Shown: positions 35,241 to 49,370 of the stretch, in pieces
Numbering within the stretch: the stretch's first letter is position 1
How the letters are laid out: each line of letters starts with the position of its first letter
NCBI GenBank assembly: GCA_902609685.1
Contig: CACLSR010000002.1
Span: 62,001-126,000 of the forward strand
Direction of reading: 5' to 3'
Origin: an uncultured Pelagibacteraceae bacterium
Lineage (GTDB): Bacteria; Pseudomonadota; Alphaproteobacteria; Pelagibacterales; Pelagibacteraceae
DNA: 64,000 bases
The notes under the pieces: generated by a model
The model's input: only the letters and a program-made list of their open reading frames with translations
Databases searched by the model: none
What the model was told of the DNA's origin: nothing
Made by a program: the position numbers and the translations under genes

Positions 35241-37004
35241 ATGCCAACTTATACTGCACCTGTTGAAGATATGATGTTTCTTTTTGAAAAACTAAGAAAC
35301 AACAAAGAGTATAATGAATTGGAAAAATATAAAGAAGTTACCCCAGATTTAGTAAAAGATATTCTACAGGAAGCAGCAAAAATAAATCAAAATTTAATTT
35401 TACCATTAGCTAAAGTTGGGGATGAAAATCCTGCAATTTTAGAAAATGGAGTTGTAAGAACGCCTCCGGGTTACAAAGAGGCTTATAAAAAATATATTGA
35501 GGATGGTTGGACATCTTTATCATGTGATCCAAAATATGGGGGTCAAGGTATGCCAAAAACAGTGAGCGCATTTTTTGATGAAATGCTATCGTCTGCTAGC
35601 CTTTCTTTTAAACTCTATAGTGAACTTAGTATTGGTGCTTATAATTGTATTAATCATCATGCTAGTGATGAAATCAAAAATAAATATTTACCAAAAATTG
35701 TAGAAGGTAAGTGGAGTGGAACAATGTGCTTAACTGAACCAGTATGTGGTACTGATTTAGGGCTACTAAAAACAAAGGCTAAAAAACAACCTGATGGAAC
35801 ATTCAAATTAACTGGACAGAAAATTTTTATTACCTCTGGTGATCACGATTTAACTGAAAATATTATTCATTTGGTTTTAGCAAGAGTGGACGACTCTCCA
35901 GCTGGTACTAAAGGTATCAGTCTGTTTTTAGTTCCAAAGTTTATTGTAAAAGAAGATGGGAATGTTGGTCCAAGAAATGGAATATCAACTGGTTCTATCG
36001 AAACAAAAATGGGAATTAAAGGATCAGCAACTTGTGTTCTTAATTTTGATGAAGCAACTGGCTACATGATTGGTGATAAGGAAAAAGGTTTGAGTGCAAT
36101 GTTTACGATGATGAATCTTGAGAGGATCGTTGTTGGGATACAGGGTTTGGGTATATCAGAGATTGCTTATCAAAATTCACTTTCATACGCAAAAGAGAGA
36201 AAGCAAGGTAAGTCGAATAATTCAAAATCTAAAAATGGTGCTGATTTTATAATTGAGCATGCAGATATTAGAAGATCGTTGTTAAATATGAAATCTATTA
36301 TTGAGGGCGAGAGAGCCTTATGTTTTTGGTTATCTCAACAAACTGAGGTAAGCCTATATCATCCAGATGAAAAAGCTAGGCGGGAGGCATCTGATTATGT
36401 CTCATTAATGACACCAGTAGTTAAATCCTTGTTTACAGATTTAGCAATGGAAATCACTAGCGATGCAATGCAAATTTATGGCGGGTATGGTTATACTAAA
36501 GATCAAGGAATAGAACAGTTATATCGAGATAATAGAATCACACCAATTTACGAGGGTACGAATTCTGTACAAGCTGCTGATTTAGTTTTTAGAAAATTAT
36601 CAAATAAGAACGGGAATATAATTAATAAATTTTTAGATCAGGTTAAAAATGAATGTAATTCTAACAACGAAAAAATAAGACCATTCATCTCAGATTTTAA
36701 TAATTATTTAGATATATTAAAAAAATTTAGTGATTGGATGATTGAGAAATCTAAAACAGATAAAGATGATGTAAGTGCTGCTGCTAATGATTATCTTAAA
36801 ACTCTCGGATTTGTTTCGATTGCTTATGCATGGATAAAAGTACTAGAGGTAAGTTTTAAAGATTATAATGAAAATAAAAACTTTTATGATGACAAAATTG
36901 ATACTGCTAGGTTTTATTTTGATAAAGTTCTACCAAGAGCTGAACAACATTACAAATCAGCAATTTCTGGAAGCTCCAATATTATGAATTTTAAATTCAA
37001 TTAA
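35241..37004 (+). CDS. dmdC: 3-methylmercaptopropionyl-CoA dehydrogenase DmdC
   Basis: FAD-dependent acyl-CoA dehydrogenase of the DmdC type: 587 residues, longer than ordinary short-chain enzymes because of a C-terminal extension domain. It oxidises methylmercaptopropionyl-CoA to methylthioacryloyl-CoA. Visible: MCLTEPVCGTDLG and GTKGISLFLVPK in the middle domain, the block QIYGGYGYTKDQGIEQLYRD, and the catalytic base Glu438 in YEGTNSVQAADL. Sequence alone leaves other acyl-CoA substrates possible; its place directly before dmdB and in a cluster with dmdA supports DmdC. Confidence 0.85.
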   Translation: MPTYTAPVEDMMFLFEKLRNNKEYNELEKYKEVTPDLVKDILQEAAKINQNLILPLAKVGDENPAILENGVVRTPPGYKEAYKKYIEDGWTSLSCDPKYGGQGMPKTVSAFFDEMLSSASLSFKLYSELSIGAYNCINHHASDEIKNKYLPKIVEGKWSGTMCLTEPVCGTDLGLLKTKAKKQPDGTFKLTGQKIFITSGDHDLTENIIHLVLARVDDSPAGTKGISLFLVPKFIVKEDGNVGPRNGISTGSIETKMGIKGSATCVLNFDEATGYMIGDKEKGLSAMFTMMNLERIVVGIQGLGISEIAYQNSLSYAKERKQGKSNNSKSKNGADFIIEHADIRRSLLNMKSIIEGERALCFWLSQQTEVSLYHPDEKARREASDYVSLMTPVVKSLFTDLAMEITSDAMQIYGGYGYTKDQGIEQLYRDNRITPIYEGTNSVQAADLVFRKLSNKNGNIINKFLDQVKNECNSNNEKIRPFISDFNNYLDILKKFSDWMIEKSKTDKDDVSAAANDYLKTLGFVSIAYAWIKVLEVSFKDYNENKNFYDDKIDTARFYFDKVLPRAEQHYKSAISGSSNIMNFKFN

Positions 37005-38621
37005 ATGAGTCATTACGATACTAATTTAGATAAGAATAGTGCAAATTATGTTCCTTTAACTCCTTTGACTTTTTTGAAGAGAGCAAAAGAGATTTATCCT
37101 AATTATGAAGCAATTATCTATGAAGATCGTAAATATACCTGGGCTGATGTTTACAAACGTACTATTAAATTTGCAAGCGCCCTTAATAAAATTGGAATTA
37201 AAAAAGGAGATACTGTCTCATTTTTAGCTTTCAACACACCTGAAATTTTTGAGGGACATTACTCTGTTCCTATGTCTGGTGCAGTATTAAATACAATTAA
37301 CATAAGATTAGATGCTAAAACTATTGCTTATATTTTAGAACATAGTGATGCTAAAGTTCTTGTTGTTGATAGACAATTACACATAGAAGTTAAAAAAGCG
37401 TTAAGTACTTTAAAAAAGAAAATCACAATTATTGATATAGTTGATAAATTTGCAGACCAATCAAAGTGTGAAAAAATTGGTGATCTAGAATACGAAAGTT
37501 TTTTAAATACCGGTGATGAAAATTTTGATTGGAAAATGCCAGATGACGAATGGCAAGCAATATCATTGAGCTATACATCTGGAACTACCGGAAACCCTAA
37601 AGGCGTTGTTTATCATCATCGGGGATCATATTTAATGTCCACAGGTAGTGCAGTTGCCTGGAACATGCCAAACAGACTTAATTTTTTAACTATCGTCCCA
37701 ATGTTCCATTGTAATGGATGGGGTTATCCTTGGACTATACCCATGTTAAATGGAAGAACAATTTGTCTAAGAAATATAGATGTAAAAAAAATATTTCAAT
37801 TAATAGACAAACATAATGTTACTCACTTTGGTGGAGCACCTATTGTACTAAATATGATAACTGGTGCACCAGAGTCTGATAGAAAAAAATTAAAGCAAAA
37901 AGTATACGTCCTTACTGCAGGAGCTCCACCGCCAAGTATAATTTTCAAAAAAATGAAAGAACTTGGTTTTGAAGTTATGCATGTTTATGGATTAACTGAA
38001 ACTTATGGACATGTAACTCAATGTGCGTGGAATGATGCTTGGAATGACTTCGATGAGGAAAAGCAGAACGAAATTAAAGCAAGACAAGGAGTTAGATATC
38101 CAAATACAGAAGGGATTGCTGTGATGGATCCAGAAACAATGTCTGAAGTTCCAAAAGATGGAAAGACGATTGGTGAAATAATGATTAAAGGAAATGTAGT
38201 CATGAAGGGTTATTTTAAGGATAAGGATGCAACAAATAAAGCAATGGCTGGTGGTTGGTTTCATTCTGGTGACTTAGCTGTCATGCATCCAGATGGATAT
38301 GTAAAAATCCAGGATAGGTCTAAAGATATAATAATTTCTGGAGGTGAAAACATATCCTCTATAGAAATAGAAAATACTCTTGCAAAACATCCCTCAGTAT
38401 CTATTGCAGCCGTTGTAGCTAAACCAGATGAAAAATGGGGAGAGGTACCTTGTGCATTTATTGAGATGGTAAAGGATAAACCAACAACCGAGAAAGAATT
38501 AATTGGTTTTTGTAAAGAAACCCTCGCAGGTTTCAAAGTGCCAAAACAAGTTGTTTTTTGTGAACTACCTAAAACATCGACAGGAAAAATTCAAAAATTT
38601 GAATTGAGAAAAAAATTTTAG
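37005..38621 (+). CDS. dmdB: 3-methylmercaptopropionate-CoA ligase DmdB
   Basis: An acyl-adenylate-forming ligase of 538 residues that activates methylmercaptopropionate with ATP and CoA. The AMP-binding signature YTSGTTGNPKG is at residues 190-200, the adenine/carboxylate region VYGLTETYGH near 330, GWFHSGDLA near 420 and the catalytic Lys528 in STGKIQK. The N-terminus YDTNLDKNSANYVPLTPLTF fits the DmdB group. It starts at the base after the dmdC stop. Medium-chain fatty acid ligases are close relatives, so context decides the name. Confidence 0.87.
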   Translation: MSHYDTNLDKNSANYVPLTPLTFLKRAKEIYPNYEAIIYEDRKYTWADVYKRTIKFASALNKIGIKKGDTVSFLAFNTPEIFEGHYSVPMSGAVLNTINIRLDAKTIAYILEHSDAKVLVVDRQLHIEVKKALSTLKKKITIIDIVDKFADQSKCEKIGDLEYESFLNTGDENFDWKMPDDEWQAISLSYTSGTTGNPKGVVYHHRGSYLMSTGSAVAWNMPNRLNFLTIVPMFHCNGWGYPWTIPMLNGRTICLRNIDVKKIFQLIDKHNVTHFGGAPIVLNMITGAPESDRKKLKQKVYVLTAGAPPPSIIFKKMKELGFEVMHVYGLTETYGHVTQCAWNDAWNDFDEEKQNEIKARQGVRYPNTEGIAVMDPETMSEVPKDGKTIGEIMIKGNVVMKGYFKDKDATNKAMAGGWFHSGDLAVMHPDGYVKIQDRSKDIIISGGENISSIEIENTLAKHPSVSIAAVVAKPDEKWGEVPCAFIEMVKDKPTTEKELIGFCKETLAGFKVPKQVVFCELPKTSTGKIQKFELRKKF

Positions 38622-38629
38622 GTAATTGA

Positions 38630-39406
38630 TTGATATTTGAAATAGAAAATAAAACTATTCATGCATCTGATGCAGGTCAAGGCATAGATCCAAAAAAACA
38701 AACAATAGTATTTCTTCATGGAAGTGGCCTTTCACACATAGTTTGGTCATTAACTGAACAATTTTTTTCGAATAAGAATTTCAATGTATTGTCTATCGAT
38801 CTTCCTGGTCATGGAAATTCAGATGGACCATGTTTAGATACCATAGAAAAAATTGCTGATTGGCTAGAAAGTGTATTTAAAAAATTGCAATTAAAAAATT
38901 TGATTTTAGTTGGTCATTCTCAAGGATGTTTAGAAATACTTGAATATGCTTTTAAATATAAAAGCAGGTTAACTAAAATAGTTTTAGTTGGCGGCTCAAA
39001 TAAAATGCCAGTTCATCCTGATTTAATAGAACTTGCAAATAATGGTGACTCTGATGCTGTAAAATTAATGATGAAATGGGGTTATGAAGGCTCAAAAAAA
39101 TTTATTGGTGGTAATCCAGTAGAAAAAATAATTCAGTCCCCAAGAGATATTAGTGAAATTTTAGCAGTTGATTTAAATGCGTGTAATAACTACTCAAATG
39201 GGTTAGAGGCAACAAAAGTTTTAGATCTTCCCACATTACTTATTTTAGGAGAGTTAGATAAAATGATCAATTTAGATGCAGGGAAAAAATTTTCAAATTT
39301 AGTAAAAAACTCATCTATTCATATAATTAAAGGTTGTGGTCATATGATAATGATTGAAAAAGCATTTGAAATGAGAGAAAAGATTTTAGAATTTTTAATT
39401 GAATGA
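38630..39406 (+). CDS. Alpha/beta hydrolase in the dmd cluster, function unknown
   Basis: A 258-residue cytosolic hydrolase (no signal peptide) starting with TTG 8 bases after dmdB. Oxyanion HGSG is at 30-33, the nucleophile Ser97 in GHSQG, with Asp210 (LGELDKMI) and His238 (GCGHMIM). It overlaps dmdA by 4 bases, so it is translated with the DMSP demethylase. Known DMSP demethylation steps do not include an alpha/beta hydrolase. It could act as a thioesterase on a CoA intermediate or clear side products; both are inference. Confidence 0.82.
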   Translation: MIFEIENKTIHASDAGQGIDPKKQTIVFLHGSGLSHIVWSLTEQFFSNKNFNVLSIDLPGHGNSDGPCLDTIEKIADWLESVFKKLQLKNLILVGHSQGCLEILEYAFKYKSRLTKIVLVGGSNKMPVHPDLIELANNGDSDAVKLMMKWGYEGSKKFIGGNPVEKIIQSPRDISEILAVDLNACNNYSNGLEATKVLDLPTLLILGELDKMINLDAGKKFSNLVKNSSIHIIKGCGHMIMIEKAFEMREKILEFLIE

Positions 39407-40512
39407 AAAGTTATCCGATAGCAAAATCAAGAAGAGTTAGAAGTACACCTTATACTTCTAGAATAGAGAATCAAGGTGTTACCGCTTATACTGTTTATAA
39501 TCATATGCTTTTACCAGCAGCTTTTGGTTCCTTGGAAGAGTCTTGTGATCATTTAAAAAAGAATGTTCAGATTTGGGATGTAGCTGCAGAAAGACAGGTT
39601 GAAATTTCAGGCAAAGATTCTGCAAAACTTGTACAACTCATGACTTGTAGAGATTTATCGAAATCCAAAGTAGGAAGATGTTATTATTGCCCTTTAATCG
39701 ACGAAAATGGAAATTTGGTAAATGATCCTGTTATTTTAAAATTAGCTGAAGATAGATGGTGGATTTCAATTGCTGACTCTGATGTAATTTTTTTTGCAAA
39801 AGGTCTTGCTTCGGGAAATAAATTTGATGTTAAAATTTTTGAACCAATCGTAGATATCTTAGCTGTTCAAGGTCCTAAATCTTTTGATTTAATGGAAAAA
39901 GTTTTTGGTGAAAAAATAAAAGAGTTAAAATTTTTTGGATTTGATTATTTCACTTTTAATGGGGCAAAACATTTAATAGCCAGATCTGGTTGGTCAAAAC
40001 AAGGTGGTTTTGAAATTTATGTTGAAAACACCGACTCAGGTTTGAAGTTATACGATCATCTTTTTGAAATCGGTAAAGAATTCAATGTTAGACCTGGATG
40101 TCCAAATTTAATCGAAAGAATTGAGAGTGGTTTACTTTCTTATGGGAATGATTTTGATAACAATGATAATCCATTTCAATGTGGTTTTGATAAATATATC
40201 AATTTAGAGACCGATATAAACTTTTTAGGTAAAGATAAACTTAAAAAAATTAAAGAAAAAGGGATTGATAGAAAGCTAATGGGTGTTCAGATAGATTTAA
40301 CCAAGATTCTTTTAACTAGCTCTTTAAACATCAAGAATAATGATGGAAATATAATTGGAGAACTAAGATCTGCTTGTTACTCACCTCATTTTAAAAAAGT
40401 TATTGGTATTGCAATGATAAAAGAACCATATTGCAAAGCATCTTCGTCTGGAACAATAGAAATTGATGGAAATTCTTTAGCTCTTAAAGTTTGCGATTTA
40501 CCTTTCATCTAG
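39403..40512 (+). CDS. dmdA: DMSP demethylase DmdA
   Basis: Transfers a methyl group from dimethylsulfoniopropionate to tetrahydrofolate, giving methylmercaptopropionate, the first step of DMSP demethylation. The 369-residue length equals that of Pelagibacter DmdA. The opening [19 protein letters not shown], the block [16 protein letters not shown], the SWSKQGGFE-like segment ([15 protein letters not shown]) and the terminal VCDLPFI all fit DmdA rather than glycine-cleavage GcvT. The GcvT-type folate fold is evident throughout. It is the last gene of the dmdC-dmdB-hydrolase-dmdA set, with asd 15 bases on. Confidence 0.94.
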   Translation: MKSYPIAKSRRVRSTPYTSRIENQGVTAYTVYNHMLLPAAFGSLEESCDHLKKNVQIWDVAAERQVEISGKDSAKLVQLMTCRDLSKSKVGRCYYCPLIDENGNLVNDPVILKLAEDRWWISIADSDVIFFAKGLASGNKFDVKIFEPIVDILAVQGPKSFDLMEKVFGEKIKELKFFGFDYFTFNGAKHLIARSGWSKQGGFEIYVENTDSGLKLYDHLFEIGKEFNVRPGCPNLIERIESGLLSYGNDFDNNDNPFQCGFDKYINLETDINFLGKDKLKKIKEKGIDRKLMGVQIDLTKILLTSSLNIKNNDGNIIGELRSACYSPHFKKVIGIAMIKEPYCKASSSGTIEIDGNSLALKVCDLPFI

Positions 40513-40527
40513 TATAAAACTTAGATC

Positions 40528-41535
40528 ATGAATATTGCAATTGTAGGAGCAACAGGAAATGTTGGTAGGAAAACATTGGAAATTTTGGAGAGAAAAGAAT
40601 TTTCTATAGATAATTTATATTTAGTTGCGTCCTCAAAAAGTGTTGGAAAAAAAATTGGTTTTAGAGGCAAGGAAATGGATGTCCTTGATTTAGAAAATTT
40701 TGATTTCTCAAAAGTTAATATTGCTTTTTTTGCAGCTGGTGGAAAAATTTCTGAAAAATTTGCTAAAAGAGCAGCCAAAAATTGCTTGGTAATTGATAAC
40801 TCTAGTTTTTTTAGAATGGATCCAGAAGTACCTTTAATAGTTCCACAAGTAAATTCAGATGATTTAAAAAAAATTAAAAAAAATATTATTGCAAATCCAA
40901 ATTGTTCAACAGCTCAATTAGTGATTGCTCTTAAACCTTTACACGATCTATTTATTATCAAAAGAATTGTTGTGTCTACTTATCAATCAGTTTCTGGAGG
41001 TGGAAAAGCTCCCATGGATGAACTTATTGAGCAAACTAAACTAGTTTTAGACGGTAAAAAAGTATCATCTAAAAATTTTACAAAACAAATAGCTTTTAAT
41101 GCCATCCCTCATATCGATCAATTTGCAGATGATGGTTATACTAAGGAAGAGTTAAAAATGATGAACGAAACTAAAAAAATTTTAGATACCAAAATTGATT
41201 TAACAGCAACATGTGTGAGATTACCAATCTCTGTTTCTCATTCTGAGTCAGTCAACTTACAATTTGAAAAACCTTTTACTCTGGAAAAGGTAAGAGATGC
41301 TTTGAATAATTTTGAAGGTTGTAAAGTTATTGATGAAAGAAATGATGGCGGTTATTCAACTCCAATTGAAGCAGAGGGAATGGATGAAACTTTTATTTCA
41401 AGAATAAGAGAAGATAAAACAATTAAAAATGGATTAAACTTATGGATCGTTTCAGATAATCTTTTGAGAGGCGCGGCTTTGAATGCAGTAGAAATTGCAG
41501 AAACAGTAATTAAAAACAATTACCATGGAAAATAA
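40528..41535 (+). CDS. asd: Aspartate-semialdehyde dehydrogenase
   Basis: Reduces aspartyl phosphate to aspartate semialdehyde for lysine, threonine and methionine synthesis. The 335-residue protein has the NADP motif VGATGNVGR at residues 6-14, the catalytic Cys126 in NPNCSTAQ, and the catalytic His in RLPISVSHSE. Length is normal. Its end overlaps sdhC by 11 bases, tying it to the complex II operon. Confidence 0.96.
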   Translation: MNIAIVGATGNVGRKTLEILERKEFSIDNLYLVASSKSVGKKIGFRGKEMDVLDLENFDFSKVNIAFFAAGGKISEKFAKRAAKNCLVIDNSSFFRMDPEVPLIVPQVNSDDLKKIKKNIIANPNCSTAQLVIALKPLHDLFIIKRIVVSTYQSVSGGGKAPMDELIEQTKLVLDGKKVSSKNFTKQIAFNAIPHIDQFADDGYTKEELKMMNETKKILDTKIDLTATCVRLPISVSHSESVNLQFEKPFTLEKVRDALNNFEGCKVIDERNDGGYSTPIEAEGMDETFISRIREDKTIKNGLNLWIVSDNLLRGAALNAVEIAETVIKNNYHGK

Positions 41536-41908
41536 AAAACCATTATCCCCTCACATACAAGTTTATAAATGGCATATTTCGTCTTTAGTATCTATTTCAC
41601 ACAGAATTACGGGTATAATAAATATAATTGGGATTACATTAATTTGTTTGTGGGCATCTTTATTATTATTAGGTGAAAATAGTTATGAGGCTGTTAATTT
41701 ACTATTAAATTCTCAAATTGGAAAATTTATTACTTTAGGTTTGACCTGGTCTTTTTGTTTTCAAATTTTAAGTGAGATTAGACATTTGATAATGGATTTA
41801 GGTTATGGATTTGAACTTAAGACAACTAAAATAACTGGTCTTTTAGTAATCATAGGGTCAATCTTTTTAACTATAATTTTATATTTGATTGGAAAAAATT
41901 TATTTTGA
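41525..41908 (+). CDS. sdhC: Succinate dehydrogenase cytochrome b556 subunit
   Basis: Membrane anchor of complex II, 127 residues and three helices. The opening PLSPHIQVYKWHISSLVSISHRITG holds the quinone-site Ser23 and Arg27 equivalents, and the heme ligand His87 lies in EIRHLIMDLGYG. It overlaps asd by 11 bases and is followed by sdhD after 1 base. Confidence 0.95.
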   Translation: MENKKPLSPHIQVYKWHISSLVSISHRITGIINIIGITLICLWASLLLLGENSYEAVNLLLNSQIGKFITLGLTWSFCFQILSEIRHLIMDLGYGFELKTTKITGLLVIIGSIFLTIILYLIGKNLF

Positions 41909-41909
41909 A

Positions 41910-42233
41910 ATGATTGCTGCAACAAAAAAATGGATTTTTTTAAAAATTAGTGGAGCAATATTAGTTCCGTTAATGGCCTGGTTTATTCTAAGTTTTATAA
42001 GTATTTATGATCAGAGCTATTCAGAAGTATTGGAATTTTTTACGAATCCATTATCTAAGTTTTTATTTAGCTTATTTATTATTACTGCATATTTCTTTTC
42101 AGCATTAAGTATTAGTGAGGTTTTTGAGGATTATATAAAAGATTATAAAATCAAAAATGTCGCAAATGGTTTTTTGTACGTATCAGCTGTGGTAATTCCA
42201 TTAATTACAATTATATTATTAATTAACTTATGA
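41910..42233 (+). CDS. sdhD: Succinate dehydrogenase membrane anchor subunit SdhD
   Basis: I choose the ATG at 41910, one base after the sdhC stop; an in-frame TTG at 41889 would overlap sdhC by 20 bases. The 107-residue protein has three helices and the quinone-site EDY motif ([10 protein letters not shown]). It contains no histidine at all: where the family has the second heme ligand (usually HA or HG before EDY) this protein has AYFFSALS. The sdhA start overlaps its stop by 4 bases. Confidence 0.88.
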   Translation: MIAATKKWIFLKISGAILVPLMAWFILSFISIYDQSYSEVLEFFTNPLSKFLFSLFIITAYFFSALSISEVFEDYIKDYKIKNVANGFLYVSAVVIPLITIILLINL

Positions 42234-44005
42234 GTTCTTACAAAATAATCGATCATGAATACGATGTGGTAGTCTTGGGAGCAGGTGGTTCTGGTCTAAG
42301 GGCCGCGGTTGGTTTAAGTGAGGCTGGTTTAAAAACAGCTTGTATTTCAAAAGTCTTTCCAACTAGAAGTCACACCTCTGCAGCGCAAGGTGGTATTTCT
42401 GCTGCTTTAGGAAATATGGGTGAGGATGATTGGCGTTGGCATATGTACGATACAGTTAAAGGAGCTGATTGGTTAGGTGATCAGGATAGTATTGAATATC
42501 TCTGTAAGGAGGCACCAAAGGCTGTAATAGAGCTAGAAAAATACGGTGTTCCATTTAGCAGAACTGAAGATGGAAAAATTTATCAAAGACCATTTGGTGG
42601 TATGACTAAAAATTACGGCAACGGAATTGTACAAAGAACTTGTGCAGCCGCTGATAGAACAGGTCATGCAATTTTACATACTTTGTATGGACAAGCTTTA
42701 AAACATAATACAGAATTTTTTATTGAGTATTTTGCATTAGATTTATTAATGAAAGATGGAGCCTGCAAAGGTCTAATTGCTTGGAATTTAAATGATGGAA
42801 CTATTCATAGATTTAGAGCTCACACTGTTATAATTGCAACAGGTGGTTATGGAAAAGTATATTATTCTGCAACATCAGCCCATACTTGTACGGGTGATGG
42901 TAATGCGATGGTATTAAGAGCAGGTTTACCATTGCAAGATATGGAATTTGTGCAGTTTCATCCAACAGGAATTTATGGTCATGGCACATTGATCACAGAG
43001 GGCGCAAGAGGTGAAGGAGGATATCTCACTAATTCTAAGGGTGAAAGATTTATGGAAAGATATGCCCCTAAAGCAAAAGATTTAGCATCAAGAGATGTTG
43101 TGAGTAGATCAATGTCAATTGAGATTAATGAAGGAAGGGGCGTTGGAAAAGATCAAGATCATGTGCATCTTAATTTAAGTCACTTAGATAAGGATATTAT
43201 TGAAAGTAGGTTGCCTGGTATAACTGATGCTGCAAGATTATTTGCAAATGTAGATGTTACTAAAGAACCGATTCCGGTTGTTCCAACAGTGCATTATAAT
43301 ATGGGTGGAATACCAACAAATTATAAAGCAGAAGTATTAACTGTAAATGGTTCAGAAAAAACTGTTCCAGGTTTAATGGCAATAGGTGAAGCAGCGTGTG
43401 TTTCAGTTCATGGCGCAAACAGACTTGGTTCAAACTCATTAATTGATTTAGTTGTTTTTGGTAGAGCAGCCGCTAAACGTGCAGCAGAACTAATAAAACC
43501 AGGAACTCCACATGAGGAAATCAGTGAAACAGAAACCCAAAAATGCTTAGATCGATTTGATAAGATAAGAAATTCACAAGGTGATATCGGAACAGCTGAA
43601 CTAAGGTTGTCAATGCAGAAGACTATGCAGTCTAAATGTGCTGTTTTTAGAACTGAAAAAACTCTTAAAGAAGGTGTTAATGAAATAAGAAAAACTTATG
43701 ACGGGCTAGACTCTTTATCAGTTAAAGATAAATCTTTAATTTTTAACACTGATTTAGTTGAGACTTTAGAATTTGATAATTTAATTAGACAAGCTGTAGT
43801 GACAGTTGATTCAGCCTATAACAGAAAAGAAAGTCGAGGAGCACATGCAAGAGAGGACTTTCCAAAAAGAGATGATAATAAATTTATGCAACACACTCTT
43901 GCCTGGTGTGACGGAAAAGATACAAAAATTAGTTATAGAGAAGTACACAAATCAACATTAACTAATGAAGTGCAATATTTTCCACCTCAGGAAAGAGTTT
44001 ATTGA
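42230..44005 (+). CDS. sdhA: Succinate dehydrogenase flavoprotein subunit
   Basis: Catalytic FAD subunit of complex II, 591 residues. The dinucleotide motif [12 protein letters not shown] opens the protein, the covalent-FAD His48 is in [10 protein letters not shown], and substrate-binding elements HPTGIYGHG and [11 protein letters not shown] follow. [15 protein letters not shown] near the C-terminus is usual. It overlaps sdhD by 4 bases and sdhB by 1. Confidence 0.97.
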   Translation: MSSYKIIDHEYDVVVLGAGGSGLRAAVGLSEAGLKTACISKVFPTRSHTSAAQGGISAALGNMGEDDWRWHMYDTVKGADWLGDQDSIEYLCKEAPKAVIELEKYGVPFSRTEDGKIYQRPFGGMTKNYGNGIVQRTCAAADRTGHAILHTLYGQALKHNTEFFIEYFALDLLMKDGACKGLIAWNLNDGTIHRFRAHTVIIATGGYGKVYYSATSAHTCTGDGNAMVLRAGLPLQDMEFVQFHPTGIYGHGTLITEGARGEGGYLTNSKGERFMERYAPKAKDLASRDVVSRSMSIEINEGRGVGKDQDHVHLNLSHLDKDIIESRLPGITDAARLFANVDVTKEPIPVVPTVHYNMGGIPTNYKAEVLTVNGSEKTVPGLMAIGEAACVSVHGANRLGSNSLIDLVVFGRAAAKRAAELIKPGTPHEEISETETQKCLDRFDKIRNSQGDIGTAELRLSMQKTMQSKCAVFRTEKTLKEGVNEIRKTYDGLDSLSVKDKSLIFNTDLVETLEFDNLIRQAVVTVDSAYNRKESRGAHAREDFPKRDDNKFMQHTLAWCDGKDTKISYREVHKSTLTNEVQYFPPQERVY

Positions 44006-44784
44006 TGGCTCAAATAGGTTTACCTGACAACTCTAAAGTAAAGAAAGGTAAATATTTTAAGGATAAAACTGGTTCAAAAAATCTTCGAAAAGTAAATGTT
44101 TATAGATGGGACCCGTCCACAGAGGAAAATCCTAGAATTGATACCTACGAAGTTGATATGGATAATTGTCCATCGAAAGTTTTAGATATTTTAAATAAAA
44201 TTAAAAATGAAATAGATCCAACTTTGGCTTATAGAAGATCTTGTGCTCATGGAGTTTGTGGTTCGTGTGCGATGAATATGGATGGAAAAAATGGCCTTGC
44301 CTGTACTACTCCTCACAAAGAAATAAATGGTGATATCAATATCTATCCATTACCACACCTTAAGGTCAAAAAAGATCTAATAGGTGACTTGGATGGTTTA
44401 TATAAACAATATCAATCAATTGAGCCATGGTTAAAATCAAATTCAAAGTCAGAAACTAAAGAAATTTTTCAATCTAAAGAAGATAGAGCTAAACTAGATG
44501 GCGCATATGAATGTATAATGTGTGCGTGTTGTTCAACTTCTTGCCCAAGTTATTGGTGGAATGGTGATAAATATCTAGGACCAGCAGTACTTTTACAAGC
44601 CTATCGATGGATCATAGATAGTAGAGATGAAGAGAGAAATTCAAGATTAAAAAAGGTGGCAGATGAACTTAAACTTTATAGGTGTCACACAATTTTAAAC
44701 TGTACTAGCGCTTGTCCAAAAGGTTTGAATCCTGCAAAAGCAATTGCTGAAATAAAAAAAATGTTAGCAACAGCTAATATTTAA
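44005..44784 (+). CDS. sdhB: Succinate dehydrogenase iron-sulfur subunit
   Basis: Carries three Fe-S clusters from FAD to quinone. The ATG at 44005 overlaps the sdhA stop (TGATG); a TTG one codon earlier is possible. The 259-residue protein has the [2Fe-2S] Cys set in [15 protein letters not shown] with a later Cys in LACTTP, and the [4Fe-4S]/[3Fe-4S] sets in [16 protein letters not shown] and [17 protein letters not shown]. It closes the sdhCDAB operon. Confidence 0.97.
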   Translation: MAQIGLPDNSKVKKGKYFKDKTGSKNLRKVNVYRWDPSTEENPRIDTYEVDMDNCPSKVLDILNKIKNEIDPTLAYRRSCAHGVCGSCAMNMDGKNGLACTTPHKEINGDINIYPLPHLKVKKDLIGDLDGLYKQYQSIEPWLKSNSKSETKEIFQSKEDRAKLDGAYECIMCACCSTSCPSYWWNGDKYLGPAVLLQAYRWIIDSRDEERNSRLKKVADELKLYRCHTILNCTSACPKGLNPAKAIAEIKKMLATANI

Positions 44785-44826
44785 ACAATAGACTAATAAC
44801 AATTTTTAATCTAAAAGGTCCTATTC

Positions 44827-48459
<3,633 letters not shown>

Positions 48460-48460
<1 letters not shown>

Positions 48461-49335
48461 TGTCAGTTCTTGTAAATAAAGAAACTAGGTTAATTTGTCA
48501 GGGTTTCACGGGGTCACATGGAACATTTCACTCTGAGCAAGCAATTAAATACGGAACAAAATTAGTTGGTGGAGTTACTCCTAAAAAAGGAGGACAGAAA
48601 CATTTAGGATTACCAGTTTTTAACACAGTTAAAGAGGCTAAAAACTCTGAGGGTGCTAACGCCACGATGATATACGTACCAGCAAAATTTGCTGCTGCAG
48701 CAATCCTTGAGGCAATAGAAGCATCAATCGAGTTAATTGTTTGCATTACTGAAGGAATCCCAATTCAAGATATGTTGAGAGTCAAACAGAAATTATTAAA
48801 ATCAAATTCCAGATTAATTGGACCTAATTGTCCAGGAATAATAACTCCTGATGAATGTAAAATTGGTATTATGCCAGGCAATATCCACAAAAAAGGTTCA
48901 GTTGGTATTGTCTCTAGATCTGGGACTTTAACCTATGAAGCAGTTGCTCAAACTACTGAAAATGGATTAGGTCAATCCACTTGTATAGGTATTGGTGGAG
49001 ATCCAATAAATGGCACAAATTTTATTGATTGTTTAGATTTATTTTTAAATGATGATGAAACAGAGTCTATTTTAATGATAGGAGAAATAGGAGGTACAGC
49101 TGAAGAAGAAGCAGCAGATTTTATTCAAAATCATAAAATAAAAAAACCAATTGTTGGCTTTATAGCGGGTATAACAGCACCACCAGGTCGTAGGATGGGC
49201 CATGCTGGTGCGATCATTTCTGAGGGCAAAGGTGGGGCTAAAGATAAGATTAAAAAGATGGAAGATTGTGGAATAACAATGGCAAATTCTCCCTCCAAAA
49301 TTGGAAAAACACTGTTCGATAAATTGTCTGATTGA
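48460..49335 (+). CDS. sucD: Succinyl-CoA synthetase alpha subunit
   Basis: CoA-binding subunit, 291 residues. The CoA loop [15 protein letters not shown] lies near residue 16, [11 protein letters not shown] near 125 and the phosphohistidine in [12 protein letters not shown] near 245. Substrate-level phosphorylation of ADP comes from the complex with SucC. It is followed by sucA after a 35-base gap that holds a possible promoter. Confidence 0.97.
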
Positions 49336-49359
49336 AAAATTTCTTAGTCAGTTTATATT
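49332..49359 (+). promoter_or_regulatory. Possible promoter for sucAB-lpdA
   Basis: TTGAAA (49332-49337) and TATATT (49354-49359) are 16 bases apart and each matches 5 of 6 consensus bases. The first hexamer overlaps the sucD stop region. Transcription would start about 5 bases before the sucA ATG at 49371. Confidence 0.4.
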
Positions 49360-49370
49360 GATTAAACATA

